Shown one piece after another: positions 11,880 to 23,590 of a stretch of DNA of 64,000 nt. The translations under genes and the position numbers were made by a program. The notes beneath the pieces were generated by a model. It ran no database searches. It saw nothing but the letters and a program-made list of their open reading frames with translations, and was not told where the DNA came from. How positions within the stretch are numbered: position 1 is the stretch's first letter; every line of letters starts with the position of its first letter. The DNA is from Liolophura sinensis. Its lineage: Eukaryota; Mollusca; Polyplacophora; Chitonida; Chitonidae. The stretch spans positions 51,800,046 through 51,864,045 of the forward strand of contig NC_088302.1 in NCBI RefSeq assembly GCF_032854445.1. The letters run 5' to 3'.

Positions 11880-12253
11880 TTTTTAGTTTAAGTGTTATGA
11901 AAAGCTCAACGCAGATGTGCCGTAGCAGATTTCCAACGAACCACACCCATGCCGACAATATGGAAGAACTATGAATCTCGTTTTTATACTTAAAAATTGT
12001 TGTCAAATGATTGAAGCTACATGCTGCATGATTATAGGTTATATATAACCCCAGGGACTGTTACTTATTGAGTTAATAGAGATAATATCTTAATGGACTA
12101 TTGATTAAGTTTAAAAATGATAAGGTAAGTCTTTATATATATATATATATATGACTGAACTCTCCAAACGTGACATCTGTACCCTTCATCGGTCGTTATA
12201 AAGAAGGCCATACATGGAAGAAATATAATTCTTCGTTTCGTTATGTTGATATA

Positions 12254-12257
<4 letters not shown>

Positions 12258-12344
<87 letters not shown>
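12258..12344. repeat. (AT)n microsatellite
   Basis: About 43 uninterrupted AT dinucleotides. It follows a shorter run at about 12134-12152. Confidence 0.98.
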
Positions 12345-12345
<1 letters not shown>

Positions 12346-12347
<2 letters not shown>

Positions 12348-12370
12348 ATTATTATTATTATTATTATTAT
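12346..12370. repeat. (TTA)n microsatellite
   Basis: About eight TTA units directly after the AT run. Confidence 0.95.
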
Positions 12371-12910
12371 ATCACCTACACCAAGCAAAACTACACACTC
12401 CCATCCGTGTATTTGGTTAAATGAAACTAGGAGAATCATCTGTCAAGGTTGTCCGGATGACAACGCCAACAGGAGTTTCAACTAAAACTCAGACGACTAT
12501 TTAGCTCATCGGTTCTTCAATATAATTCATTATGCTCACGATACGTTACCATCTCCGGCCATCTGTCATTAATGGCGTTATGCCCCGTTTCCCACCCACA
12601 TATACCTGTCTGACGTTATAAAAGTGGAGTAGTTGTACACTATATATGGGATAACAAATGCACCCATTAAAATAAACGAATCAATTCGTTTCCCACCAGT
12701 ATCAGTAGAAATGTTTTGATATGGATTGTAAAATCGCATATCTTGTTTATTGCTGCACAACCAGCAAGTAGAATGTCCATGCAGCTAAATTTGTCTACAA
12801 TACTTTTGCCTCACAGCTTTCTATCATCACAACCACAACACCGGAACCTGTGTACATGGATTTGTGGAAAATACCATATGTATATATTGGATGTGTTATC
12901 AAAATCTGCT

Positions 12911-14108
12911 CAAGTGCATGACGGTTTAAAAACTAAGGACAAACGTCCATCTGCCTCTAATGAGACATGTGCTTTATCATTGTCATATACACTATACTGT
13001 TGGTTTATGTCACCAAGTGACGGTGGTCAGACTTATTAGTGCTGTAAACCTAGAACCTCGCCTGCAGGCAAATCGCTAATATACCAAACGCGCACCCGGG
13101 CTCAAATCCAACGTTGAACCAGCGAGAGGTGAAGTTGAGCCTCCTGTCTCAATGGTCAATTAACCGTAGTCTTCTGGCATCTTACCTGGAATTCTTACAA
13201 CAGCGAGAACAAAAACAATGATAATAGCCGTGGTGTGCGTGAAATATCATGTTAAGAAAATAAGAAATAGAAATAAGCTAGAATTTGTGTGATAGAGAGA
13301 CTTAGCAGCAGAAGATTCTGTTCAATCCAAATGACATTATCTGATTAACCCAATGGCGATGATCGGCAAGAGATCTGAGATTCCTAATTTTTTTATAAGA
13401 AATGTATGCCATCACTTACTAGCCGACTTCATCCAAATAGCCTTTGGATACAGACTTTAATTTGTATGGTTTAATGCTCTAAGTCTCTAAGCACAACGTG
13501 AAATCTAACTGAGGACCGGTTTTAACCGGGTAATGGGTCGTTTTAGGAATGTGGAGAGGATTGTAATTATTCAGAAAGTCATCAGTCGCGCTATCATTTC
13601 CGTCCGAAACCTGCCCTTGATGTCTGCCCAGCGACAATGAAAGATTGCCGTTTTATCCGCTGTTCTTACATAACAGGTCATCGGTCCCATCAGAGGGTTT
13701 TAGACGACGACGCGAGCTAATGTCGTGTCTGAATCAAACTTCTCGGCTTAGCGTTTTTTTTTCTTTTTGCTTCTTTGATTTGCTTACGTAAAACCTTTTT
13801 CGCAGTACACAACTATATATTTAATACGTTCTTATTACTAACCTTGAAATATGAATTATTGAGACATCTACGGGAAAACTTGTTTGCTTTTCCCACATGT
13901 CTGATTTTTTTGTTTATCACTTCTCATGCATGATTTTAGTGAATACTTTCACTTCTGACTGCAATTGTGTGCTGAAAATGTTCACTCAAGGTATGTTAAA
14001 ACCAATATTTTCTGTTCATGAATGTCGTATCTACCTTGTGTAAGCATTTCATGCAGAATCTAATTTCTATCTAACATAAATATCGTTACGCTCAAACCAA
14101 TCTCTCAG
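12911..14108. other. intergenic, possible isolated exon
   Basis: A minus-strand segment at 13420-13478 (AG before, GTAAGT after) is open in one frame (KSVSKGYLDEVGY). Its polypyrimidine tract is poor and no partner exon was found. Nothing else was recognised. Confidence 0.3.
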
Positions 14109-14170
14109 GAGGGCTTAGATGATGAAGCATTACTGAGTCGGATTCTGGCGGACATAAGGCAGGTGCTTGG
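14109..14170 (+). CDS. isolated probable coding exon, function unknown
   Basis: A good acceptor (ccaatctctcag) precedes 62 bases open in only one frame, encoding EGLDDEALLSRILADIRQVL and a split glycine. A consensus donor (GG|gtgagt) follows. Acidic and leucine-rich composition with regular heptad-like spacing suggests an amphipathic helix. Phase is 0 at the start and 2 at the end. The putative 5' exon at 10186 ends in phase 0, and a candidate at 31336-31391 (between an AG and GTAAGT, starting one base into a codon) would be phase-compatible, but the 17-kb gap makes that link weak. No family was recognised. Confidence 0.5.
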
Positions 14171-17100
14171 GTGAGTGATGTTTTGGAGAAGAATAAAGTA
14201 ATGTGACTACATTGATGTGAATTGGAAACAATTTCTATCAGTAATCTGTTGTAATATTCTATTGCAACTTATTGCCATACTGGAATTATTCGGGCATGAA
14301 TTGGGTTAAATATTTTTCCCTTAGTTAGAATTACAAGAAACAGTGAAAATCGTTTCCTTCATTCCCAAGGTAACTTACTTTTTCCACAAAATCTAATTGT
14401 CTGTTATTTGGCACCAACCTTTTCAACGATTTTTTGACCGATGATTTGAGGTGTAATTTTATCTTCGCCAATAGAATCCAACAACGAGTTTAATTATTGC
14501 CATAAATCATCAAAGCCGAGTTTCCCCCAAGGGGTTTTTCTGAATCACAAAATCTCGCAACAAACCACTATGTATGTGAAGTCGTCTGCGCAGTGATTAA
14601 ACTGGTAATGATGGACTTGACCAGGTCTCGGATTAATGAGAGACTCGTCAAAAAAAATTTAGCTGTCCACATTTGTGTGATTCCAAACTGAACTACGACA
14701 ATTTAAAGCTGGCCTATCTAAGTCAGAGAACCGCCCATGCCTTTGATTTGTGTCAAAGGGATTTAAATTAAGATTACATAGCAAGTAGATAACAAGTCTT
14801 TCAGAATAAAGATTAAAGTAATGCATGCTAATCCATTTGTAGATTTGACAATGTATAGACATTTATGTGGTGGTTTAGCGGGAAAATGGAAAGTGACGTC
14901 GACGTTGAGCGGAACAGTATAGACTGTCTCTAGTGTCTTCCTGAGCAGGTGCAAATCTATTTTGTGCCGAGTTACAATTTCTACTCTTGCTCCCAGCAAG
15001 TTGGTGGCAGACAGAGGGACATTATGACCTTTGCTTTTAAGAATAAAGGAGTGTAATTTCCATTACTCTCATACCATTATGCTTTCCTCTCAATCTGATT
15101 ACCAACCGCTGCAACTGTACCCAACCAGCAATACACATCGAAGAGTCTAGAAGGCCTTCCTTCTGACATCTGCTCTACGACTGCTATGTTCACATCCTAG
15201 TCAGAAGGTCAGCAGGTGCCTGATGAGGTGCGATATTTCTCCCAAGGTTTGAACATGACGAACTCAAACGAACATTAATCATTCAGAGAAGTACAGTCAT
15301 TCTATTTGCTGCCTTAACTTTTCACTTTACGAAATTTTCACTTCTAATTTCACTTTGGTGCGCAGGACATATGAGGCACAGAAACATTATCTGTTAAAAT
15401 GTTGTGTTGGCACGTTGATTACAATGTGCCAATGTAACTTTTAAAGCTCAAATGTTGTGTTGTATGCTACACTAGTGAATTGTGGGCAATTTTAACGATG
15501 TTTTAACGGCTAAGGATATGCACAGAGTAGATCTGTAAACTTCACGCACAGCAATCCACGGAGTTTGTCTCCAGCGAATCTTGTAACAATCCCAGTGTTA
15601 TGTCTGAAAAACGCCATCCGTCCGGTGTCTTCAACAATGCATCTCAGTCACGCAGCACTTTAAACATATCGGCATCGGACATCGTCGTGATTAGGAGTAA
15701 TGCAATTGGTCAAGAAAACAGCGATGCCACCAAATCCAATTTAGACACTTTGTTTTGACATGGCTGATTAACTTTTAAAGCACTAAATTGTGACGACTTT
15801 GTGTCCTGTCTCCTACAAAGACAAGCCTTGGTGATATTACAGACATATTGTTAAATCAGACAAATATAAACACTTGGGATCACCAGTTACCACCTGAGAC
15901 CACTTGTTTCGTGAGATCACGTGCTCGAATATAACCAGCACTGCGACGCGGCCAAAGTTTAGTTAAAGCATTATGTCTACCTGGTAAGGGAAGATTTCCT
16001 TGGATTCATATCGGTTTTATTCGCCTCAAATTCTGACTATCGTCATAGAGTGTCATATTCTGATGTATCTGCCCAATATTGCCTCTATCGTTATTCTGTA
16101 CAACGAAATAAATCATCAGTTCAACAAAGCGAAATGCTTACATTCTGCAAAAAGCTATATGAAATATTCGCTTGTTTACGTCCGAGATAAAACCCGTATA
16201 TAAGCACGCGCAATGGAATCCAGAATTGTTACCTTTGAACAGGTCATCCAAACTTTGACAGCAGTATTTAATATTGTGTAAAGACAAACCAACCAGTCCC
16301 GAAATGCTCGACGTAAACAGTCACAGTTCGCTAAAGTGTCTCGTTGTGGCATTCAGTGGAACTCTTCTAAAAATTAATTGCATCAAAGTTTATTTATCAA
16401 AACAAAGCAAAAATCAAGTTCCACATTTTAACTTAACATTTTGATGATTTTGCGCTTTGAAACTAATTAATTGCATGTGAAGGGATCAGGTGAAATGTGA
16501 TGTAAGCTTCATTAGCTTCATTTCATCCTACTTATCGTAAATAATGCCTAATATTTTTCATGTTATTTGATCAATTCTTCGAATGAATAAAATAACGCAT
16601 TGTGCAGAAATTCCTTTATCTAACTCGGACAGCGTGTCTGTTGCGTTAATGAAAAAGGCACCTATACTGCCATAGCCGTGGACAGAGATTTTTCCAGCAG
16701 TTATCAACGATACAACGCGCGTTTCTACTTGCATTTCCCTGGCAGTCCAATATATCGGACGTTCACCCTAAGCCTACGTAACCGCCAGATCGTTTTCAGC
16801 TGCTTAAAGGTTCCATATAAACTATTCATAAGTTTGTGGTTATGCGCAGAGCCAGATCTCGATTGGTTCCACGCTACCTTAGCCGTCCTGTGTGTACGAC
16901 CGGCGGTCAGAACACACGACGTAGTTGTTTCTCTGTATCCTGTATAAATACGTTATTTAGTGGCAGCTATTTGAATTATATTTACCTCAATATACGCCCT
17001 AAATTTTACTTTATTTGGTGAGGAATTTCATATTTTTATTGGCTTTGTGTCTCAAATGCTTGATATTTCAGGTAATTTACGTGGAGAGAACACCAAACAT

Positions 17101-17238
17101 TAAAACTACGGTCACCAACTACTAAAACTTTCATCCACATGTCCATTTGCCCACGATTGTTGACCTTTTTCACAGAATGGGGAAAATGCAAGCCGATATT
17201 TTTCTAGTTCGAGTTTCAGTCTTTTGCTTTAACATACT
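14171..17238. other. intergenic or intronic, nothing recognised
   Basis: Scanned for splice-flanked open segments and repeats. A 90-codon frame at 16678-16947 has no splice support or recognised homology. Confidence 0.45.
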
Positions 17239-17290
17239 TCTTAACGCTGAATTATGGCGTAATCCATTAACGCTGAATTATGGTGTAATC
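17239..17290. repeat. 26-bp direct duplication
   Basis: taacgctgaattatgg(c/t)gtaatccat occurs twice in tandem with one difference. Confidence 0.9.
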
Positions 17291-17738
17291 CATTTTGAAC
17301 ACAGTTACGAACAAGCTCTACCATGCATGCGCGCGTGAGAATTCTGGAAGCGTGCCCGTCCCTTTCTTGCAGGTACATTAAAGCGACAGGCTGAAACACT
17401 GAACCGATATTCATGATATAATATCACTCTGCTTTTATGTCAAGGTGTGACCAAGAGCCAGTTAATGACCTAATGCCACGTTATACAAAACCGTTGTTCG
17501 GACATTACCTTCCAAAGCAAATGTGTATTATTTTGTACACATGTCTTTGTGTATCTCGTAGTGTAAACAAGATATTTATAAAAGGTACACAATTTGCGCA
17601 TTAAGGTGTAGGTACATAGGGACAATATACACATCAATGTTTCTGTGCAAATTTGTTGCCATTATGCAAGCCTGTGGTACACACCTTGGGTATTTCCTGT
17701 GCATAATCACAATTACCTTAATTATAAAGTAAATGCTT

Positions 17739-17804
17739 GTGGCCGCCGTCGTATAAGTCAGATATCTTTGAATATGCTGTAAAACACCAATCATATAAAT
17801 AAAT
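17739..17804 (+). mobile_element. SINE family A, 3' fragment
   Basis: Only the last 66 bp of the SINE (gtggccgccgtcgtataagt..caatcatataaataaat) is present. It is flanked by aaatgctt at 17731-17738 and 17805-17812, so it is a severely 5'-truncated insertion. Confidence 0.75.
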
Positions 17805-17924
17805 AAATGCTTCTGACTACATTAGTCCATTTCGTTGATTTATTACATTTGAATATATTAATGATAAACCCACGAAATTTTGCAGAGAACATCCACTAAT
17901 ACTACACCTACAATCGATCATTAT

Positions 17925-18200
17925 TCGGAACTTTGGGTATCACGTGATAGCCTCTTGAAGTGTCATTAATACACCAAGTATGAAGCCTGTTGGTGTAGTA
18001 AAAGTGGAGATATAGACCCGTCAGTTATTCGGAGTTGCAGCCCCTGGTGTTGGAATTCGGTACTATGGATATCACGTGATAGCCCACATTCGTTGTTATT
18101 AATATACCAGGTATAAAGGTGTGGTATTAGTGGAGATATAGATCCGACAGTTATTCAAACAGTTATTGTAATTCGGCACTATGACATCATGTGATATTGG
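17925..18200. repeat. diverged tandem repeat with CACGTG palindromes
   Basis: Two units of about 132 bp and a partial third carry (g/c)gg(a)tatcacgtgatag, then ttattaatacaccaagtat and gtggagatatagacccg. The 12-bp palindrome TATCACGTGATA is perfect at 17938-17949 and 18070-18081 and decayed to CATGTG at 18188-18193. Confidence 0.8.
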
Positions 18201-18606
18201 TTCTCCTTGAACTACAAACTGCTAACTACTGTATAAATTATTTTACTTGCTCTTCCATCTGTTTAAAGTTCTAAGGAGCACGTCTTTTGTTTTAACCTCT
18301 TTCAAATAGACACTGATTTGTGCATAAAAGCTTGAGATCTTTGTCACAGACGAATAATACCTGCAGTGAAGTTTCCCATTAATTCTTTTACACTGTAAAT
18401 TAACTCTTTGATGTTTAGTCGGAAATTAACATATCAAAGAGGTAAGGTGAACACATGCCTGTCACCAGTTATATGTAGGTGGACTATCTCTGTACCGTTT
18501 CCTTTGTGGGATTATTTTACCATTACTGCCAGGCATATATTGATTTTATATCAAGATAAGTATAGAGCATGGTATAGACTAAAGACAGCGATAGAGCGAT
18601 GTGACG
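18201..18606. other. intergenic, nothing recognised
   Basis: No supported feature. Confidence 0.5.
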
Positions 18607-19775
18607 CAAATGTGCTGAATGTAAAGTTGCCTAAGATGTGTTTTAAGTCCTAATGAACATTTTCATGAGTGTGTATTCTGAATAATCAAATATTGAGTAG
18701 TTTATTTACATGCATAGTATGATACTTACAACTAGCAGCTAATGAGATTTAAAATCCAAATGAGAGCGTTTTTACTCTGTGTAGGTGCAGTTTTGATTGA
18801 TTTGTTCCCCGCTTTTGTTCAACGAACATTATTTAAAGCGTTATGAAAAGCTCAACACAGCCATAGACCCAGTTGTGCCAGGTTTCCAACGAGCCACACC
18901 CACGTCGACACAATGACAGAATTGTGAGATTTGTTCTTACTCAAAAATGTTTCGAAATGATTGGAACTGCATTGATCATATAGATCATATATATGACATC
19001 AGGGAGTGTTGCTTATTGATTTATTTGGGGCACTGGATTATTGCTCATGTTTTAAAATGCATGGTAAGGTGTCTTGTTTTATGAAACTTGAAACTTTCAA
19101 AAACCGTTGCAGACATGTGTGGTGGTAGTTATAGATGAGGTTGTACGCAACACAAAGGTAAGTCTTCGTTTCATGAAGTTGAAATAACCCTGTAAGTTGT
19201 AAATCATAACTTTGTTATGCTTATTATTGCTATTGTACGGAAGACACTTCACCCACGCTGATTATAAGTTAACAATCCTATCTATTCTGTCCTTGGCCTC
19301 ACAGCACACTTCAGGTATAAACAATGAATTAAATGAAACTAAGAGAATAATCTATCAAGGTTGTCCAGATGTCAACGTCAACGCCGCCACAGGTGATACT
19401 TGAGTGCACCGGTTCTTAAAAAAAATTGATAAGGCCTGAAACACAACAGCATGTCTTGTCATTTGTTGTCACTAATTCCGTTATTCCCTACATCCCACAC
19501 ACATGAACCTGTCAGGCGTCATGTAAGCTCAGCAGTTTTCAATGTATGGTGTGAACATCCATCAAAATAAACAAATCAATGAAAAATACACCTACAAAGA
19601 GTAGAAACGCTCTCATTTGGATTTTAAATCTCATTAGCTGCTAGTTGTAAAGCAATTTACAAGTCTAAAACTACGCGGGTAAATAAACTACTCAGTATTC
19701 CACTATTCCGGATACACACTCATGAAAATGTTCATTAGGACTTAAAACACATGTTAGGCAAATTTTCATACAACA
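18607..19775. mobile_element. candidate non-autonomous DNA element with long inverted arms (copy 2)
   Basis: About 175-190 bp at 18607-18795 recur inverted at 19588-19775. Shared blocks include gtgttttaagtcctaatgaa, cattttcatgagtgtgtat and agcagctaatgagatttaaa. The arms enclose about 800 bp similar to the dispersed repeat at 11880-12910. Long inverted repeats with a non-coding centre fit a foldback-type or non-autonomous DNA transposon. Homology to copy 1 continues beyond the right arm to about 19900, so the true ends are uncertain. Confidence 0.55.
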
Positions 19776-20034
19776 TATTTGCGTCACAGCTTTGTATGGT
19801 CACAACCACAACACCGGAACCTGTGCACTAGAGAATATTCCAGACTAAATGTATGATTCTGAAAGTAGCTCCTTGTTACTGGATGTGTTATTAAAACTCC
19901 CACAAATAACACCCTAACTGAGGTAAATGGGGGAAAAAAGCCGGATTTTTCCGGTGTTGTGCATGTGGCCATTTGTCACTATCGTCTCTGTTCTGGTTTT
20001 AGTCACAGTGCTGCAGTCCTTTGTATGTAAGGAG

Positions 20035-20195
20035 TCATACGTACGGAGCCGTAAAAGTGACATGGTGAAAATAAAAATTTTGAAAGAGAAAAGAAATTTT
20101 TTGAAATTTTTTGAATTTTTTGATAAAAAAAAATGACATGGTGAAAAAAAAAAAATGTTTAACCCCGACATTTTAATTCGGGGACCCGAGTTTAG
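20035..20195 (+). repeat. dispersed repeat with A/T-rich body, copy 1
   Basis: cgtacggagccgtaaaagtg, then acatggtgaaaataaaaattttgaaag with long A and T runs and a CCCCGACAT.. block, also occur at 30485-30605. No coding content. Confidence 0.65.
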
Positions 20196-20213
20196 AAGTC
20201 GGGGCCCCGACTT
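20196..20213. repeat. perfect 18-bp palindrome
   Basis: AAGTCGGGGCCCCGACTT is fully self-complementary with no spacer. It lies just after a related CCCCGAC/GGGGACCCGAG block. Confidence 0.95.
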
Positions 20214-20935
20214 AATTGGCCAATCACAGGTGGTTTGCCATCAAACAGCCAATATGGCAGCCACAGACGAGCATCTCTCGCTGATAACTACATATTCTGA
20301 CTAGGGTCTTATCATGAGATAAATAACTTGTATTTTAATTCAAGAACAAGGATTACAGTGGGCATGATCGCCTACACAGGTCAGTCAATCTGTTTAAAAA
20401 CACATCATTCTCAGCTACCACGCTGCAGAGCTTGTGAACTTCATGTACATGTACGACTTCTCTTGACCGGCACGACTTGGTCTACGCAGAAACAATGACG
20501 TACTGAAAGAATAAAGAGTACACCGCTTTAGGTTGCTTTGACCTTCGCAATGTCTGTTGTGCAGGTGGCAGTATCGCTTAACGACGATTTGTCTGGGAAA
20601 TAGCGATGAAGCGGTTTCTAAAAATGTCATGGTAGTGTTTTAACAAGACAGCGACCCGTGTCTGACATTTCACTGCTTTTGTATCATCTTCGCTTAATAT
20701 CCGTACGCAGAGATATTTTAGGCATTTTTATAAACCCCATAACCACATTTAGCTAGAAAGTGAGCGTTCTTCCTCTGAGCTTAGAGGAAGTCCAGGGAAT
20801 GTACTCCTTGTCAAACCCCCATAGACGTGAGTCAAGTTCAGTAACCAATAAACGTTTGCTCTTTTCTTAAAGTTTTTAAAGAAGTTTAAATTTCCTCGGT
20901 GTAAAAAGTTTTCTCTGCAGTGCAAGTGAATTGTT
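20214..20935. other. intergenic, nothing recognised
   Basis: No supported gene or repeat. Confidence 0.5.
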
Positions 20936-21055
20936 TCCCCGCGCTGTGAAGGCTTTACCCGCGCTGTGAAGGCTTTCCTCGCATTGTGAAGGTTTTCCCC
21001 GCGTTGTGTAAATGTTCTCCCTGCTATGTAAACGTTTCATCCGCGGCGTAAGTGT
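20936..21055. repeat. ~20-bp tandem repeat, about 6 copies, decaying
   Basis: ccccgcgctgtgaaggcttt repeats at about 20-bp spacing, with the later copies (ccccgcgttgtgtaaatgtt, ccctgctatgtaaacg) increasingly diverged. Confidence 0.85.
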
Positions 21056-22002
21056 TTTATATGGGAACTATTTGCTCCGCAGAGCGATTAATAACTGAAT
21101 TTTTGGTCGTCTGCGTGTTGATTTTTTATACACAACGTTTTTCTTTCTTAAGGTTTTCTTGACTTTCACCTATAAATGATCAATAATTATTTTTGACGTG
21201 GAAGTATACATGCAATGTTAAGTGTTTGCTTTGAACTTGATATGTGGCATAGATCGATCATGTCAACTTTAATGCAAAAAATGTGCAAAAAATTGGCATT
21301 ATCCCTGGACAAAGCAAGTGCCATTAAAACAAAAAATGGCCGTAAAATTGAAATCAACACTACGCCATGCCATTAAATCGTTTTCCAGCGTACATATTTA
21401 CAGTCTTCTTAAAGTATGGCAAAACTCAATAACATGTGACTGAAAGCTTATTTATGGTCCATAAACTATACCACAACCACTTAACTGTTTATCACACGTG
21501 AAAGCACAGCAGCTCGAACACACCGTTTTATTTGTTTAATCAGTTTTACATTGACGTTGAAGATATTTCAAAAATTTGGCCGCGGAGAATGTCAATGCAC
21601 CTTATCAGGTGTCTTGTATACCTACCGGAAAGCCCTATTCATTTATGAAGGGTTACCTGGTGCTTATCTTTCAATAGCATGAACACGAAATGCGGGCTCG
21701 AACCTGGCCTTGGGCAGGAAATTTGTTAATTTACCCGCTCTCACTGTCTGTGGGCGTTGATGGCAATAAACGGTTGACGTCCATTGAAGACCACGTGACT
21801 TGTGGGGAGCATGCATACGCCTACTGAGCTCGTCAGTAACTTGCCACAAGTCCCGAGCACTGCGGTTTCATCCACATAGCTTTTGAGTATAATCCTTTGT
21901 CTCTATGAATATTTAATATTTGGAAACAGCATGGGTGCTGATAGAGTACAGGACTGCATACCTGTCATTCGGGGGTGACAAAAACTATATTCAACAAATT
22001 AA
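21056..22002. other. intergenic, nothing recognised
   Basis: Possible degenerate SINE-like fragment at about 21670-21860; not secure. Confidence 0.4.
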
Positions 22003-23590
22003 CCGTCGACAGCTGTATGACAGCACGGCTGTATCCCACACAACAGTCGTCGTCAGCTGTATGACAACACGGCTGTATTCCACACAACAGTCGTCGTCAG
22101 CTGTATGACAACACGGCTGTATTCCACACAACAGTCGTCGTCAGCTGTATGACAGCACGGCTGTATCCCACACAACAGTCGTCGTCAGCTGTATGACAAC
22201 ACGGCTGTATTCCTGACCTCAGCCGTCGACAGCTGTATGATAACATGGCAGTATTCCACACATCATCCGTCGTCAGGTGTATGATAACACGGCAGTATTC
22301 CACACATCAGCCGTCGTCAGATGTATGACAACACGGCTGTATTCCTGACCTCAGCCGTCGACAGCTGTATGATAACACGGCTGTATTCCACACATCATCC
22401 GTCGTCAGGTGTATGATAACACGGCTGTATTCCACACATCAGCCGTCGTCAGATGTATGACAACACGGCTGTATTCCTGACCTCAGCCGTCGACAGCTGT
22501 ATGATAACACGGCTGTATTCCACACATCATCCGTCGTCAGGTGTATGACAACACGGCTGTTTTCCTGACCTCAGTCGTCGTCAGATGTATGACAACACGG
22601 CAGTATCCCACACATCAGCCGTCGTCAGCTATATGACAACACGGCTATATCCCACACATCATCCGTCGTCAGGTGTATGATAACACGGCTGTATTCCACA
22701 CATCAGCCGTCGTCAGATGTATGACAACACGGCTGTATTCCTGACCTCAGCCGTCGACAGCTGTATGATAACACGGCTGTATTCCACACATCATCCGTCG
22801 TCAGGTGTATGACAACACGGCTGTTTTCCTGACCTCAGCCGTCGTCAGCTGTATGATAACACGGCTGTCTCCCACACATCAACCGTCGTCAGCTGTATGA
22901 CAACACGGCTGTATTCCACGCGTCAGTCGTCATCAGATTATGACAAAACTGATGTATCCCACACATCAGTCGTCGTCAGCTGTATGACAACACGGATGTA
23001 TTCCTGACCTCAGCCGTCGTCAGCTGTATGACAACACAACTGTATTCAACACATCAACCGTCGTCAGCTGTTTGACAACACGGATGTATTCCACACATCA
23101 GCTGTCGTCAGCTGTATGACAACACAGCTGTATCCCGCACATCAGTCGTCGTCAGCTGTACGACAACATGGCGTATTCCTGACCTCAGCCGTCGTCAGCT
23201 GTATGACAACACAGCTGTATCCCACACATCAGCCGTCGTCAGCTGTATGACAACACAGCTGTATCCCACACATCAGCCGTCGTCAGCTGTATGACAGCAC
23301 GGATGTATCCCACACATCAGTCGTCGTCAGCTGTATGACAACACGGATGTATTCCTGACCTCAGCCGTCGTCACGTGTATGACAACACGGATGTATCCCA
23401 CACATCAGCCGTCGTCAGCTGTATGACAACACAGCTGTATCCCACACATCAGCCGTCGTCAGCTGTATGACAACACGGATGTATTCCACATATCACCCGT
23501 AGTCAGCTGTATGACAACACGGCTATATCCCACACATCAGCTGTCGTCAGCTGTTTGACAACAGGGCTGTATTACACACATCAACCGTCA
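22003..23590. repeat. 44-bp satellite array, about 36 copies, with 132-bp higher-order units
   Basis: The basic unit is gtcgtcagctgtatgacaac followed by acggctgtattccacacatca. The block tcctgacctcagccgtcgac recurs at 22211, 22343 and 22475, exactly 132 bp (three units) apart, showing a local trimer higher-order structure. Units elsewhere follow irregular orders. Short open frames on both strands are by-products of the repeat. Confidence 0.97.

Larger units (their letters stand above)
11880..12910 (+). repeat. dispersed ~1-kb element, copy 1 (diverged)
   Basis: Collinear similarity to 18780-19900 in several blocks: ttatgaaaagctcaac, then tttccaacgaaccacacccatg, taaatgaaactaggagaat, caaggttgtccggatg and acaaccacaacaccggaac. 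This copy has gained long AT and TTA microsatellites at 12258-12370. The long inverted arms seen in copy 2 are not recognisable here, so it may be an older family member. Confidence 0.6.

Noticed and set aside
12170-12439. Open frames with long IY runs on both strands
   Set aside because: They translate the AT microsatellite.
13940-13990. Plus-strand segment between ttttag and gtatgt
   Set aside because: Its only open frame ends in a phase that puts a stop in the next candidate exon at 14109.
19113-19158. Plus-strand exon-like segment TCVVVVIDEVVRNTK with gtaagt after it
   Set aside because: It lies inside the dispersed element; the related copy at 12.1 kb does not preserve it.
22097-22303. 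Open frames within the 44-bp array
   Set aside because: By-products of satellite repetition, with no start context, homology or splice sites.
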